From positions 1 to 64,000 of the forward strand of contig NZ_JAGGNU010000023.1 in the NCBI RefSeq assembly GCF_018614915.1: 64,000 nucleotides of DNA. Direction: 5' to 3'. Position 1 is the first letter of the stretch; every line of letters begins with the position of its first letter. Origin of the DNA: Variovorax paradoxus. GTDB lineage: Bacteria; Pseudomonadota; Gammaproteobacteria; Burkholderiales; Burkholderiaceae_C. A program made the position numbers and the translations under genes. This document shows positions 8,901 to 16,960 of the stretch, in pieces. The notes beneath the pieces are model-generated. The model did not search any database. It was not told the origin of the DNA and was given only the letters and a program-made list of their open reading frames with translations.

Positions 8901-11899
8901 TCCTTGAGCTCGGCCTCGCACAAGAGCAGGCCGCGCGCATCGCTCTTGCCGCTGCACACGGTGCCGATCTCTTTCACCTCGGTCTTGTTGTCGTAGGTGT
9001 AGAAGCCGCCCACCATGCGCTTGCGGCTGGCGGTGGTGATGCGCGCGACGGCGCGCACGTTGAGCGTCACGCCTTCCTGCGGCTTGCCTGCGAGATCGAG
9101 CGCCAGCGCCTGGAACTTGAGCTTCTGGCTGGTCGAGACCCAGCCCTCGGTCTTGACGCCGGCGATCACGGTCGCGGGCCACAGCGTCTGCACGCTGCGC
9201 AGGGTCTGCACCTCGCCGTTCGGGTCGGAATAGGTGGCCTCGAGCAGCAGCTCGCGCGGCGTGGCCTTGGCGACGGGAATCTTCTCGATGGTGAGCTTGC
9301 CGGCGCCGTCCTTGTCGAGCGTGAGCGGCAGCTTGTCGGCGACGACGCGCAGGTCCTGCGCGGCCGAGTCGGCTTCTTCGGCGTCGACGGCGGCGGCGGC
9401 GGCGACCCCGTCCTTGCGCGGCGGCGAGAAGCTGAAGGCGTCGAAGTCGGGGAAGGAGAGGGCCTTGCCGCGCACGGCGGCCGACACCCGCACCGGCAGG
9501 TGGGCCGCGCCGCCACCGGCCACGTAGTTGATCTGCACGTCGGTGGGCAGCGAGCTCGCGGCCACCAGCGGCTTCTTGTCGGTGGGCGAGATGCGGCCTT
9601 CGAGCACCGGCAGCCGGAATTCCTCGACCCGGAACTGGCCGGTGGCGAAGCTGCGCATGCCGCCTTCGTCGCCGTCCGCGCCTTCCTTGCCGCTCTTGAG
9701 CTCGACCTGGTAGACGCCGAGCTTGGCCGCGGGCGGAATCGCGAACGTGTTCTCGCCGCTCTGGCCGCCGGTCGCGGTCTTGCGCCACTTGAGCGGCTGG
9801 GTGTACTGCTGGCCGCTGCCCACGTGGGTCAGGACCAGCGTGTCGGGCAGGGTCTGCGGCAGCCCGAAGCCCTTGCTGGTCTGGCTGCGGATCAGGTGCT
9901 TCATCGACACGGTTTCGCCGGCCCGCAGCAGCGTGCGGTCGAACACCGTGTGGGCCACGCGGTCGGGCTGCGGCTCCATGCTGGTCGGCACGTTGAAGCG
10001 CCAGGGCTCGATGCCGCGTTGCCAGTCGCTCCAGGTGAAGGCGAGGTCTTCCACGCCCTTGTCGTCCTTTGCGCGGGCGCTCACGAAGTAGGCATCGCCG
10101 CTGTAGTCGTCTTCGCCCGAGCAGCTCGGTGCGCTGGGCGAAATGCCGGCGAGCTGCACCAGGCCGCGCGCGTCGGTGCTGCCCGCCGCCACTTCGCGGC
10201 CGTTGCAGTCGGAGACGCGCACGCTGGCGTTGGCCACCACCTTGCCCTTGTCCAGCGAGGTGACCCAGGCCACCGCGTTCTCGCGGCCCAGCTTGAAGTG
10301 CACCGCGAGATTGGTGGCCAGCGCGGTGGTGCGCACGTACATCGTGCGGCCGGCGCCGTAGCGCTCGTCGAGCAGCGCATCGCCGAGTTTTTGCGATGCG
10401 ATCTCGAGCACGTGGAAGCCCGGCGTGAGCGGGATGCCGATCACCTCGAAGGGCCGCGGATCGCCGCCCTCGGCCTTGGGCATGTCCAGCGTCTTCACGT
10501 TGGTCTGGCCGCCGAGCAGCGAGACCATGCGGGTCTGGATGCGCTCGCGCTCCTCCTTGTCGATCACCCGGGGCAGAGCGCCCTTGACGTCGCGCGCCGC
10601 CTCCTTGCGCTCGATCGTGTAATTGCTGTCGTAGCGCCGCACCTTGCGGAACCACGCGATGATCTCCGCATCGGTCTTCGGATTCATGTCGCTGACCTTG
10701 CCGGGCGTCAGCGCCTGCACCTGCAGCGCCGGCTCGACGCGCCGCACCGTCACCGGCATCAGCGCCGTGCCGCCGGGCTCGGCCAGCCGCTCGACCACGC
10801 CGAAGGGCGAGGCGGCGAACTTGGCCAGCGGCGGCATCGCGCCGGTCGCGACCTTGAGCGGAAAACTGTCGGGCGAGGCCAGCGCGCGGCCCGAGGCATC
10901 CGCGAACTTCGCCGGCAGCTCGATCGTGAACGGCGTCTGTTCGGCGAAGGGCGGCGGGAAGCTCACCGAGTCGAGCACCGCATCCTCGGCGGCGTTCTGG
11001 TCGTCGAACTTCGGCTTGAGGGTCTTGCCGCCGCCCTTGAGCGTGATCTGCGCCGCCAGCTTGCTCGCCACCGGCGCATTGAACTGCAGCACCATCGGCT
11101 TGAGCGGCAGGCAGGCGGACTGCGCGTTCTCGCGCTCGCAGCTGAAGGAGACGGCGAAGGGCTCGCGCACCTGGAAGTTGAAGCGTCGCTCGACGTTGTT
11201 GAGCACGCCCGAAGGCGTGGCGACGCCCTTGCCGTAGACCAGCTGCAGGCGCCCACCCGGCGTCAGCGTGCGATTGCATTGCAGCGTGACGAAGCGCAGC
11301 GGCGTCTTCTCGGCTTCCTTGTCGCGGCCGAAGGCCTTGAGCAGGGCCGTGCGCTGCTCGCCTTCGACCAGCCTGACCGGAATGCGCTCGCCGACACCTT
11401 CGGCCTGGCACCAGACGTTCTCGCGCACGCTCTCGATCGTGGCCGGGCCGTTGAGCTCAAGCATCAACTGCTGCTCTTCATCGATCTTGCCGTAGCTCGG
11501 CTGGTAGTTGCGGACGAAGGGACCGCCACTGTTGAACTGGTAGCGCTCCGGGCCCGTGAGCTCGGCGCCGGAAGCTCCCTTGAAGGAACTCACGCGGGTC
11601 ACCGTGCAGCGCACGCCGGGCGGCAGGTCATTCTCGAAGTCGAAAACCCACTGCTTCTCGCCGGTCCAGCGGCCGGTGCCCTTGGACGCCTGTGCGTCGG
11701 TGCAGCTCACGGCCAGCGGGGCGGGCGCCTTGGGGTCGCCGAAGTTGACGGCGGCTTGGTCGAACTTGGCAACCACCTGCCGGATGCGCGCCACCTCGCC
11801 CTGCGGAGTGACGCTGGTGATCTGCAGCGCATGGGCGCCGAGGGTGAAAAAGGCCAGTGCGGCGGCCGCGAGGGCACGCGTTGTCGTTCTCGTTTTCAA
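5924..11899 (-). CDS. Bacterial alpha-2-macroglobulin (thioester-type protease trap)
   Basis: A 1991-residue secreted protein of the bacterial alpha-2-macroglobulin family, thought to trap foreign proteases in the periplasm. A signal peptide (residues 1-21, ending GAHA) precedes MG-like beta domains. A bait-like stretch with Gly-Gly-Gly lies near residues 1270-1290. The thioester motif CLEQ is at 1499-1502, inside an alpha-helical domain, followed by a C-terminal receptor-like domain. No lipobox is visible, unlike E. coli YfhM. I start it at TTG 11899 because GAAGGAG lies just upstream and the signal follows at once; an ATG at 11950 is the alternative. The usual partner gene, pbpC, is not adjacent. 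Confidence 0.9.
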   Translation of the reverse strand: MKTRTTTRALAAAALAFFTLGAHALQITSVTPQGEVARIRQVVAKFDQAAVNFGDPKAPAPLAVSCTDAQASKGTGRWTGEKQWVFDFENDLPPGVRCTVTRVSSFKGASGAELTGPERYQFNSGGPFVRNYQPSYGKIDEEQQLMLELNGPATIESVRENVWCQAEGVGERIPVRLVEGEQRTALLKAFGRDKEAEKTPLRFVTLQCNRTLTPGGRLQLVYGKGVATPSGVLNNVERRFNFQVREPFAVSFSCERENAQSACLPLKPMVLQFNAPVASKLAAQITLKGGGKTLKPKFDDQNAAEDAVLDSVSFPPPFAEQTPFTIELPAKFADASGRALASPDSFPLKVATGAMPPLAKFAASPFGVVERLAEPGGTALMPVTVRRVEPALQVQALTPGKVSDMNPKTDAEIIAWFRKVRRYDSNYTIERKEAARDVKGALPRVIDKEERERIQTRMVSLLGGQTNVKTLDMPKAEGGDPRPFEVIGIPLTPGFHVLEIASQKLGDALLDERYGAGRTMYVRTTALATNLAVHFKLGRENAVAWVTSLDKGKVVANASVRVSDCNGREVAAGSTDARGLVQLAGISPSAPSCSGEDDYSGDAYFVSARAKDDKGVEDLAFTWSDWQRGIEPWRFNVPTSMEPQPDRVAHTVFDRTLLRAGETVSMKHLIRSQTSKGFGLPQTLPDTLVLTHVGSGQQYTQPLKWRKTATGGQSGENTFAIPPAAKLGVYQVELKSGKEGADGDEGGMRSFATGQFRVEEFRLPVLEGRISPTDKKPLVAASSLPTDVQINYVAGGGAAHLPVRVSAAVRGKALSFPDFDAFSFSPPRKDGVAAAAAVDAEEADSAAQDLRVVADKLPLTLDKDGAGKLTIEKIPVAKATPRELLLEATYSDPNGEVQTLRSVQTLWPATVIAGVKTEGWVSTSQKLKFQALALDLAGKPQEGVTLNVRAVARITTASRKRMVGGFYTYDNKTEVKEIGTVCSGKSDARGLLLCEAELKEAGQVELIASATDKDGRDSRAASSVYVTKQGELWFGGEDHDRIDVLPEKKNYQPGETAKFQVRSPFRFATALVSVEREGVIETQVVQLNGQDPTVSLQVKPEWGPNAYVSVLALRGRLREVPWYSFFTWGFKAPREWWTAFWYEGKEYVAPTALVDLSKPAYRLGLAEIRVGTQAHRIEVKVASDKPSYPVRGKALVTISARLPDGKPAAGAEVALAAVDQALLELMPNDSWNLLEAMLQRRSWGVSTSTAQMEIVGRRHYGRKAVPAGGGGGKGQTRELLDTLLLWNPAVVLDANGQATVTVPLNDALTTFKIVAVADAGTGLFGTGQTSIQATQDLQIVSGLPPLVREDDQFRAQITLRNTTQKPMKVEASPRATLLKMEPQTVDIPAGEARELAWTVTAPAQLAQTRAEALLWEIEARDTIGGARDALKVRQRIVPAVPLAVQQATLVQLDGPFTLDVAPPADALPGRGGLKLSLQPRLAEGLTGVRDWFAAYPYACLEQKASKSIGLRDGKSWQTVVAQLPSYLDGDGLANYFPPRDGEANRGSDILTAYLLAATHEAAALDPAFALPDAARSPMEQGLIAFVEGRIQRESWSPQKDLDVRKLAALEALSRYGKAQGRMAGSITIAPNQWPTSAVIDWLNILKRVPDVPQRQQRMAEADNVLKARLSYQGTKLVFSTERDDYWWWLMTNGDVNSARLLLTVLDDPGWKEDIGKLATGFIGRQQNGAWHTTTANLWGGLALEKFSKQFESAPVAGITAANLGAIRAQVDWHKVERIKAGDASGAPNQATAFGAPAAPGNLRNNGMFLPWPASSTTRDTLLVTQSGTGKPWLTLQSIAAVERKVPFAAGYAIKKTVTPVEQAVQGIHTRGDVLRVSLEVNASADMTWVAITDPIPGGATILGGGLGRDSQIATQGEKRSGAGWPAFEERSFEAFRSYYQYLPKGVVKMEYTVRLNNVGDFALPPSRVEALYAPEMFGELPNARVKVEAAR

Positions 11900-11984
11900 C
11901 AGACTTCTCCTTCGGGACCGCGAGCGTAGCGCAACGGTCGCCGCGGCCATGGCACGCCATGTGCCTCCACTATGATCGATCGAT

Positions 11985-13232
11985 ATGAAACTGTTGTTCA
12001 GCCACCCTGCAGGCAACCAGAATGTGCGCGCAATGCTCGATGGCCTGGAGACAGCCGGCATGCTGGCCCGCTTCACCACCACGCTCGCCGTGTCGCCGGA
12101 CAGCTTCGCTCTGAAGCTGGTGCCCCAGGGCTTGAGCCGCGATCTGCTGCGCCGCCGTTTCAACGTGCCGCGCGAGAAGATCCTGCAGCGCCCGTCGCGC
12201 GAGATCGCACGTGCCGTGTGCAGCAGGCTCGGCTGGACGCACCCGCTGCGCCACGAAGAAGGCTTCGCCTCCATCGACGGCGTGCTGCAGGACTTCGATC
12301 GCTTCACCGCCAGCGTCCTGCCGCGAGTGCATCGCGAGCACGGCCTCGGCGCCGTCTACACCTACGAGGACTCCGCGCTCGACACCTTCAAGGCCGCAAA
12401 GGCGCTGGGCCTGAAATGCGTCTACGACCTGCCTATTTCCTACTGGGAGGTAGGACGCCGCCTGATGGAGGAAGAATTGCAGCGCCTGCCGGCCTGGGCC
12501 GGTGCGCTGGGTGGCGGCATGTCCGACTCGCCTGCCAAGCTGGAGCGCAAGGCGCAGGAACTGGCGCTGGCCGACCTGGTGGTCGTGCCCAGCCGCTTCG
12601 TGGCCGACTCGCTGCCGTCCTGGGCCGCGGACAAGGCCAAGGTGCTGTCGCCCTTCGGCTCGCCGGCGACGATCGCCGCCCCGCCGCGCGAGGCGGCTGC
12701 CGATCCTTCGCGGCCGCTGCGCGTGCTCTTCGTGGGCTCCATGGGCCAGCGCAAGGGGCTGGCCGATCTGTTCCAGGCCATGCAGCTGCTGAAGGGCGAG
12801 AACATCGAGCTGATCGTCATGGGCTCGCTGCTCGCCGACCTGGGCTTCTACCGCAGCCAGTACCCCGGTTTCACGCACGAGAAGGGCCGCCCGCATGCCG
12901 AGGTGCTGACGCTGATGCGCAGCTGCGACGTGTTCTGCCTGCCTTCGCTCTACGAAGGGCGCGCGCTGGTGATGCAGGAGGCGATGAGCCAGGGGCTGCC
13001 GGTGGTGATCACGCCCAACACGGGCGGCGAAGACCTCGTGATCGAAGGCAAGACCGGCTTCCTGGTGCCGATCCGTTCGCCCGAGAAGATCGCCGAGAAG
13101 CTGGCCTGGCTCAACCAGAACCGGCAGGCGCTTCCGGCAATGAAGGAAGCGGCGATCCAGCATGCGGCCAGCTACACCTGGAAGAACTACAGCGAGGTCG
13201 TGCTCGACGCGATCCGCAAGCTGGCGCGCTAG
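11985..13232 (+). CDS. GT4-family glycosyltransferase
   Basis: A 415-residue GT-B glycosyltransferase. The C-terminal nucleotide-sugar domain shows VLFVGSMGQRKGLADL, the acceptor-loop segment SCDVFCLPSLYEGRALVMQEAM with the family E-x7-E arrangement, and GLPVVITPNTGG. The N-terminal domain starts MKLLFSHPAGNQNVRAML. It is divergent from the macroglobulin gene and followed 46 bp later by an OpgC-like acyltransferase, so the two may act on one surface glycan. No other EPS genes are near, and donor and acceptor are unknown. Confidence 0.85.
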   Translation: MKLLFSHPAGNQNVRAMLDGLETAGMLARFTTTLAVSPDSFALKLVPQGLSRDLLRRRFNVPREKILQRPSREIARAVCSRLGWTHPLRHEEGFASIDGVLQDFDRFTASVLPRVHREHGLGAVYTYEDSALDTFKAAKALGLKCVYDLPISYWEVGRRLMEEELQRLPAWAGALGGGMSDSPAKLERKAQELALADLVVVPSRFVADSLPSWAADKAKVLSPFGSPATIAAPPREAAADPSRPLRVLFVGSMGQRKGLADLFQAMQLLKGENIELIVMGSLLADLGFYRSQYPGFTHEKGRPHAEVLTLMRSCDVFCLPSLYEGRALVMQEAMSQGLPVVITPNTGGEDLVIEGKTGFLVPIRSPEKIAEKLAWLNQNRQALPAMKEAAIQHAASYTWKNYSEVVLDAIRKLAR

Positions 13233-13247
13233 CGAATCCATCTGTCC

Positions 13248-13264
13248 GGCGGCCGACGGCCGCC
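13248..13264 (+). other. Perfect GC hairpin between two co-directional genes
   Basis: GGCGGCC-GAC-GGCCGCC forms a 7-bp stem with a 3-nt loop in the 46-bp gap between the glycosyltransferase and the acyltransferase. There is no T-run, so it is not a standard terminator. It could moderate readthrough or stabilise the upstream mRNA. Confidence 0.35.
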
Positions 13265-13278
13265 CTGTGCCACCTCTG

Positions 13279-14391
13279 ATGAATCGCTACTGGGAAATCG
13301 ATGCGCTGCGCGGCTTGATGCTCGTGCTGATGACGGTCACCCACCTGCCGACGCGCTTCACCGATCCGCTGGGGCAGCCCTTCGGCTTCGTCTCGGCGGC
13401 CGAGGGCTTCGTGCTTTTGTCGGCCTTCGTCGCCGGGCTGGTCTACACGCGCATCGGGCAGCGGCAGGGCGTCGATTCGATGCGCCGCGCCTTCTGGCGC
13501 CGCGCGCTCAAGGTCTACATGGCGCAAGCGGCGACGCTGCTGTTCCTCTTCACCATCGTCGGCACCGTCGGCACGCGCATCGACCAGCCGGCGGTGACGA
13601 ACCTGCTGTCCTACTACCTCGCCGATCCGTCCGAGGCCTTCGTCTTCTCGTTGCTGCTGGTGTACGAGCCGGCCTTGCTCGACATCCTGCCGATGTACAT
13701 CTTCTTCATGCTGATGAGCCCCTGGGTGCTGGCCTTCGCGCTGCGCCACGGCTGGACCGGCGTGGTGGTGGCCAGCGCCACGCTGTGGGCGCTGGCGCAG
13801 TTCGGCCTGAGCGAGTGCTTGTACGCGCTGGCGGTGCGCCATCTCGGCCTGGCCGTGCCCTTCCACGAGATGGGCGCCTTCAATGCTTTCGCCTGGCAGT
13901 TCCTGTGGTTCGCGGGGTTGTGGATGGGCGCGAGCCGCAACGCACCCGATGCGAAGCCGTTCCGGTTTCCGAACTGGCTGGTCGCCCTTGCGGTCGGCGC
14001 GGCGCTCTACGGCTTCTGGTGGCGGCACCACGGCATCAATGGCCAGGCGCCCTTCGGCGGCGACGAGCAGATGAACCTGCTGTTCGACAAGTGGCAGCTC
14101 GGGCCGCTGCGCATCGCCAACCTCGTGGTGCTGGGCATCCTCGCGCTGCGCTTCGGGCCGGCCTTCATGCGGCGCATCCCGCGCCTGCATGCGCTCGAAG
14201 CCATGGGCTCGGCCTCGCTGCCGGTGTTCTGCGCGCACCTGGTGGCGGTGCTGCTGGTGCTGGCCTTCTATGGCGACAGCCAAACGGCGCGACCTTGGTG
14301 GGGTGATGTGCTGTTGCTGGGCGTGGTGTTCGCCGGGCTGTACGGCGTGGCGCGCGTCGCGTTGTGGTGGGAAGAGCGAAGACAGGACTGA
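13279..14391 (+). CDS. OpgC-type membrane acyltransferase
   Basis: A 370-residue polytopic inner-membrane protein of the OpgC family, whose E. coli member succinylates osmoregulated periplasmic glucans. It has the family start YWEIDALRGLMLVLMTVTHL, about ten hydrophobic segments, and a conserved periplasmic-side stretch with LPMYIFFMLMSPW. Start 13279 is the only ATG that gives the family N-terminus. The gene follows a glycosyltransferase, and the window also carries a cyclic beta-1,2-glucan synthase 20 kb away, which fits glucan decoration. The true substrate is inferred. Confidence 0.85.
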   Translation: MNRYWEIDALRGLMLVLMTVTHLPTRFTDPLGQPFGFVSAAEGFVLLSAFVAGLVYTRIGQRQGVDSMRRAFWRRALKVYMAQAATLLFLFTIVGTVGTRIDQPAVTNLLSYYLADPSEAFVFSLLLVYEPALLDILPMYIFFMLMSPWVLAFALRHGWTGVVVASATLWALAQFGLSECLYALAVRHLGLAVPFHEMGAFNAFAWQFLWFAGLWMGASRNAPDAKPFRFPNWLVALAVGAALYGFWWRHHGINGQAPFGGDEQMNLLFDKWQLGPLRIANLVVLGILALRFGPAFMRRIPRLHALEAMGSASLPVFCAHLVAVLLVLAFYGDSQTARPWWGDVLLLGVVFAGLYGVARVALWWEERRQD

Positions 14392-14720
14392 AGACGTCAC
14401 CCCGGGACTGCCCCGGGGCCGCGACTGGGCGTCGCGAGAATTGATCAGATTCCCCGGGGCGCATCGCCCCCAGAATGACCCGCCTCGTCATCAGAACGAG
14501 CAGGGGTGGTCAATGCGATCCAGGGAAGGCACGGGGGCCGAGAGCCCCTTCATTCAACACGTGTGCAGCACGGCGCCGGCCAAGGACGCCGCTGTTGTCA
14601 CGGCTGCCGCTCATGCCCGCCTCTCCAGCACCTCGAAAGAAAGGAGGTCGGCCGCGCTCGAGCACTCCATCCGTCACTGAAAGAGAACCCATTTTTCATT
14701 CAACACGCACAGCTACGCAT
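14392..14720. other. Gene-free 329-bp stretch with a hairpin and a 13-bp direct repeat
   Basis: No credible gene is visible. It starts with a GC hairpin (14400-14418). The 13-bp sequence TTCATTCAACACG occurs twice, at 14549-14561 and 14695-14707; the second copy lies 14 bp before the lipoprotein start. The repeat could be a regulator half-site or a duplication scar at the edge of the accessory island. Confidence 0.5.
14400..14418 (+). terminator. Hairpin after the OpgC-like gene (possible terminator)
   Basis: CCCCGGG and CCCGGGG arms with a 5-nt loop lie 9 bp after the stop of the acyltransferase gene. The stem is strong, but no run of T follows, so factor-independent termination is uncertain. 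Confidence 0.35.
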
Positions 14721-15560
14721 ATGCACATCAAAAACAAGCTCCTCGTTCCCTCATTGCTGTCACTCCTTCTGCTACAGGCCTGCGGAGGCGGCGGCGGAGG
14801 CGGAACGGCCTTTCCGACCGCACCCCCGCCTGCTGCCGACGCACCGCCGGCAGACGCACCGCCGAGCGCTCCTGCGGGGGGTGATTCGGGCAGCGTCTCG
14901 GCACCCTTCGCGCGCGGCGCGAGCGCGCGCTACCAGTTGCTGGGTGTCGGCTCACAGACCTTCGGCGCGCTGTCGCAGAGCGAGCAGGCGCCGGGTGGCG
15001 CCATGATCCGGCTCAACGACAACACGCTCACCGGCGCGAGCGCGACCAAGGAGATCGCGGGCGACGCGAACTTCGCAATCGGCCGGTGGACGGCCGGGAC
15101 CGTCACCCGCAATTCAGGCGCCGAAACGCTCACCGGAACCGACAACCGGGCCTACCACTACCTCGCATTCAATGCACTGCCGGCCCTGCCGACCAGCGGC
15201 GTTGCGACCTGCGATACGGGCGTGTTCACCGCGCCCACCTACACCGGCGGAACGGCCGGGGCGGCCCACAGCGGCGGCGCAAGCGGGTCTGCAAGTCTTG
15301 CGTTCGACGGCACGGGCGGGGTGGTGAGCGGCACCCTGAACATCTCTGCGGGTGGCGCGACGGGCACCGTCAGCCTGAACGGCACGGTGACATCGCCGAA
15401 CAACACGCCAATCACCGGCGCGTTCCTCTCCGGCGGCTCGGGTGCTGCGATTCAGCTCGGCGATCACGGCGGCGGCGCATACGTCGTGGCCGCGGGCTAT
15501 GCCGCGACGCTGTCGAACGGCGCGCGGTACACGGGCATCGCGAAGTTCCGCTGCATCTGA
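14721..15560 (+). CDS. Surface lipoprotein with TbpB-like beta-barrel domain
   Basis: A 279-residue predicted lipoprotein. The signal peptide ends LLLLQAC, followed by seven glycines and a Pro/Ala-rich tether of about 35 residues, typical of outer-membrane anchoring with an exposed domain. The C-terminal 130 residues show the strand pattern of transferrin-binding-protein-like barrels: NALPALPTSGVATC, SGSASLAFDG, VVSGTLNIS, GTVSLNGTV, ITGAFLSG, and a final TGIAKFRCI. Two cysteines in the barrel may pair. It is followed by a clear terminator, so it is separate from the haemagglutinin remnant. Ligand unknown. Confidence 0.65.
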   Translation: MHIKNKLLVPSLLSLLLLQACGGGGGGGTAFPTAPPPAADAPPADAPPSAPAGGDSGSVSAPFARGASARYQLLGVGSQTFGALSQSEQAPGGAMIRLNDNTLTGASATKEIAGDANFAIGRWTAGTVTRNSGAETLTGTDNRAYHYLAFNALPALPTSGVATCDTGVFTAPTYTGGTAGAAHSGGASGSASLAFDGTGGVVSGTLNISAGGATGTVSLNGTVTSPNNTPITGAFLSGGSGAAIQLGDHGGGAYVVAAGYAATLSNGARYTGIAKFRCI

Positions 15561-15572
15561 GTTCGCGAATTG

Positions 15573-15603
15573 GGGAAGCGGGCAATTTGTCCGCTTCCCT
15601 TTT
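15573..15603 (+). terminator. Rho-independent terminator after the TbpB-like lipoprotein
   Basis: GGGAAGCGG (15573-15581) pairs perfectly with CCGCTTCCC (15591-15599) over a 9-nt loop and is followed by TTTT (15600-15603). It lies 12 bp after the lipoprotein stop and just before the start region of the haemagglutinin gene. Confidence 0.8.
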
Positions 15604-15625
15604 CGGCAAGACAGGGGAGAAGAAT

Positions 15626-16926
15626 ATGAACAAGCATCTTCATCGCATCGTCTTCAACGCCGCGCGCGGCATGCGCACGGTCGTGCAGGAAACGGCCATG
15701 AGCGCGGGCAAGGCCACCGGGGCCACCTCGGGCGTGGTGGCGACGGCACTGGCGGGCTTGCTTGCCGTCTCACCGGCGCCTTCGCCGGCGCAGATCGTCG
15801 GGGCGCCCAATGTTCCCGGTAACCTGCGCCCCACCGTGCTGGTCGCTCCTAACGGCGTGCCGCTGGTCAACATCCAGACCCCGAGTGCCGCCGGCGTCTC
15901 GCGCAATGTCTACAGCCGCTTCGACGTCCAGGCCAACGGGGCGATCCTCAACAACAGCAGAACGAACGTGCAGACCCAGCTGGGCGGCTTCGTTGCAGGG
16001 AACCCCTGGTTGGCCACCGGCCCGGCCCGCGTCATCCTCAACGAAGTCAACTCCGGCAACCCGACGCAGCTGCGCGGGTTTGTGGAGGTCGGCGGCCAAC
16101 GCGCGGAGGTCGTGATCGCCAACCCGGCGGGCATCGCGGTCGATGGCGGCGGCTTCACCCGGTCCGGCATCAAGGCCGGGGACGGCGGCTTCGATGTAAA
16201 CGTGCGGGGCAACACGACGCTCGGGGGCGCTGTCATCGAGAGCACGCAGGCGGCCATCGATGCCGGAAAGAACAGGTTCCGGACCGGCGCTCGCCGACGA
16301 TGGCTTATTTGCAGAACGTCAGCAGTTCCAGTGGCAGCAGCTACGCGGTCAGCGGGGGCATCGGCATCGGCCATACCACTGCACCGGTGGCGGCCACGGA
16401 CACGACCGCAGGCCGGGACATGACGGTGGCGCTCTCCGGGCCGAACGACCGGCCCGGCGGCAGCGCCGGAGTGGGGAGCTATTCAGGTAACAACCAGATC
16501 AGCACGACGCGCAGCGGCATCAGCGGCATCGCTGGCGATCAATCGGTCCGGACCGGCGACAACGCCAGCGCCGGCAAGCTGGTGAAGGACTGGAACACCC
16601 AGACCATCATCAAGGACGTGCAGGCGCAGGCGCAGATCACGCAGCAGTTCAATCAAAGCGCCGCGAGAGAGATCGGCAATTACGCAGGTAAAAAAGAGCA
16701 GGAAGCGTTTGCGCGCGGCGACAAGGAAGAAGCCGCGAAATGGGCCGAAGGCGGCGAGTACCGCGTGGCGCTGCACACAGCGGCAGGTGCGCTCAGCGGC
16801 GGTGTGACGGGCGCGATCGGCGCAGGCGCAAGCGCTGCGCTCATGCCGCGTCTCGGGGAAACCATTGCGGAAATGGGGCTCCCCACGCCGGTGGCGCAGG
16901 CTCTGGGAATGGAGTCCGGAAATTAA
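15626..16926 (+). pseudogene. Degraded filamentous haemagglutinin/CdiA (TpsA) gene
   Basis: This is the shell of a two-partner-secreted exoprotein. In the first frame it has an extended signal region (MNKHLHRIVFNAARGMRTV...), a cleavage region ending SPAQ, and a TPS haemagglutination domain running to VVIANPAGIAVDGGGF (about residue 175). It then jumps to an internal FHA repeat piece (KAGDGGFDVNVRGNTTLGG) and is out of frame after about 16285. A second frame, from about 16300, encodes only the pre-toxin region: SGISGIAGDQSVRTGD, EGGEYRVALHTAAGALSGG and MPRLGETIAEMGLP. Family members run to thousands of residues, so most of the middle and the toxin are gone. No TpsB transporter gene is nearby. 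Confidence 0.8.
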
Positions 16927-16960
16927 GGTCAATCCACAGTCTTTAAGAGGTCTTCAATGA
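16910..16960 (+). pseudogene. Surviving C-terminal tail of the toxin gene, copy 1
   Basis: In the frame other than that of the pre-toxin piece, the bases read WSPEIKVNPQSLRGLQ followed by TGA. The same ending, WSPPVQVDPQSLRGLQ plus TGA, recurs 615 bp downstream. The TGA overlaps the ATG of the following small gene (ATGA). The tail is therefore probably the original extreme C-terminus of the exoprotein, fused out of frame to the pre-toxin region by a deletion that removed the toxin. Confidence 0.6.

Noticed and set aside
6581..11929. A 1782-codon open frame on the plus strand opposite the macroglobulin gene
   Set aside because: It is antisense to a clear A2M protein, is rich in Arg/Ala/Gly/His with no domain, and is expected from high-GC third positions of the real gene.
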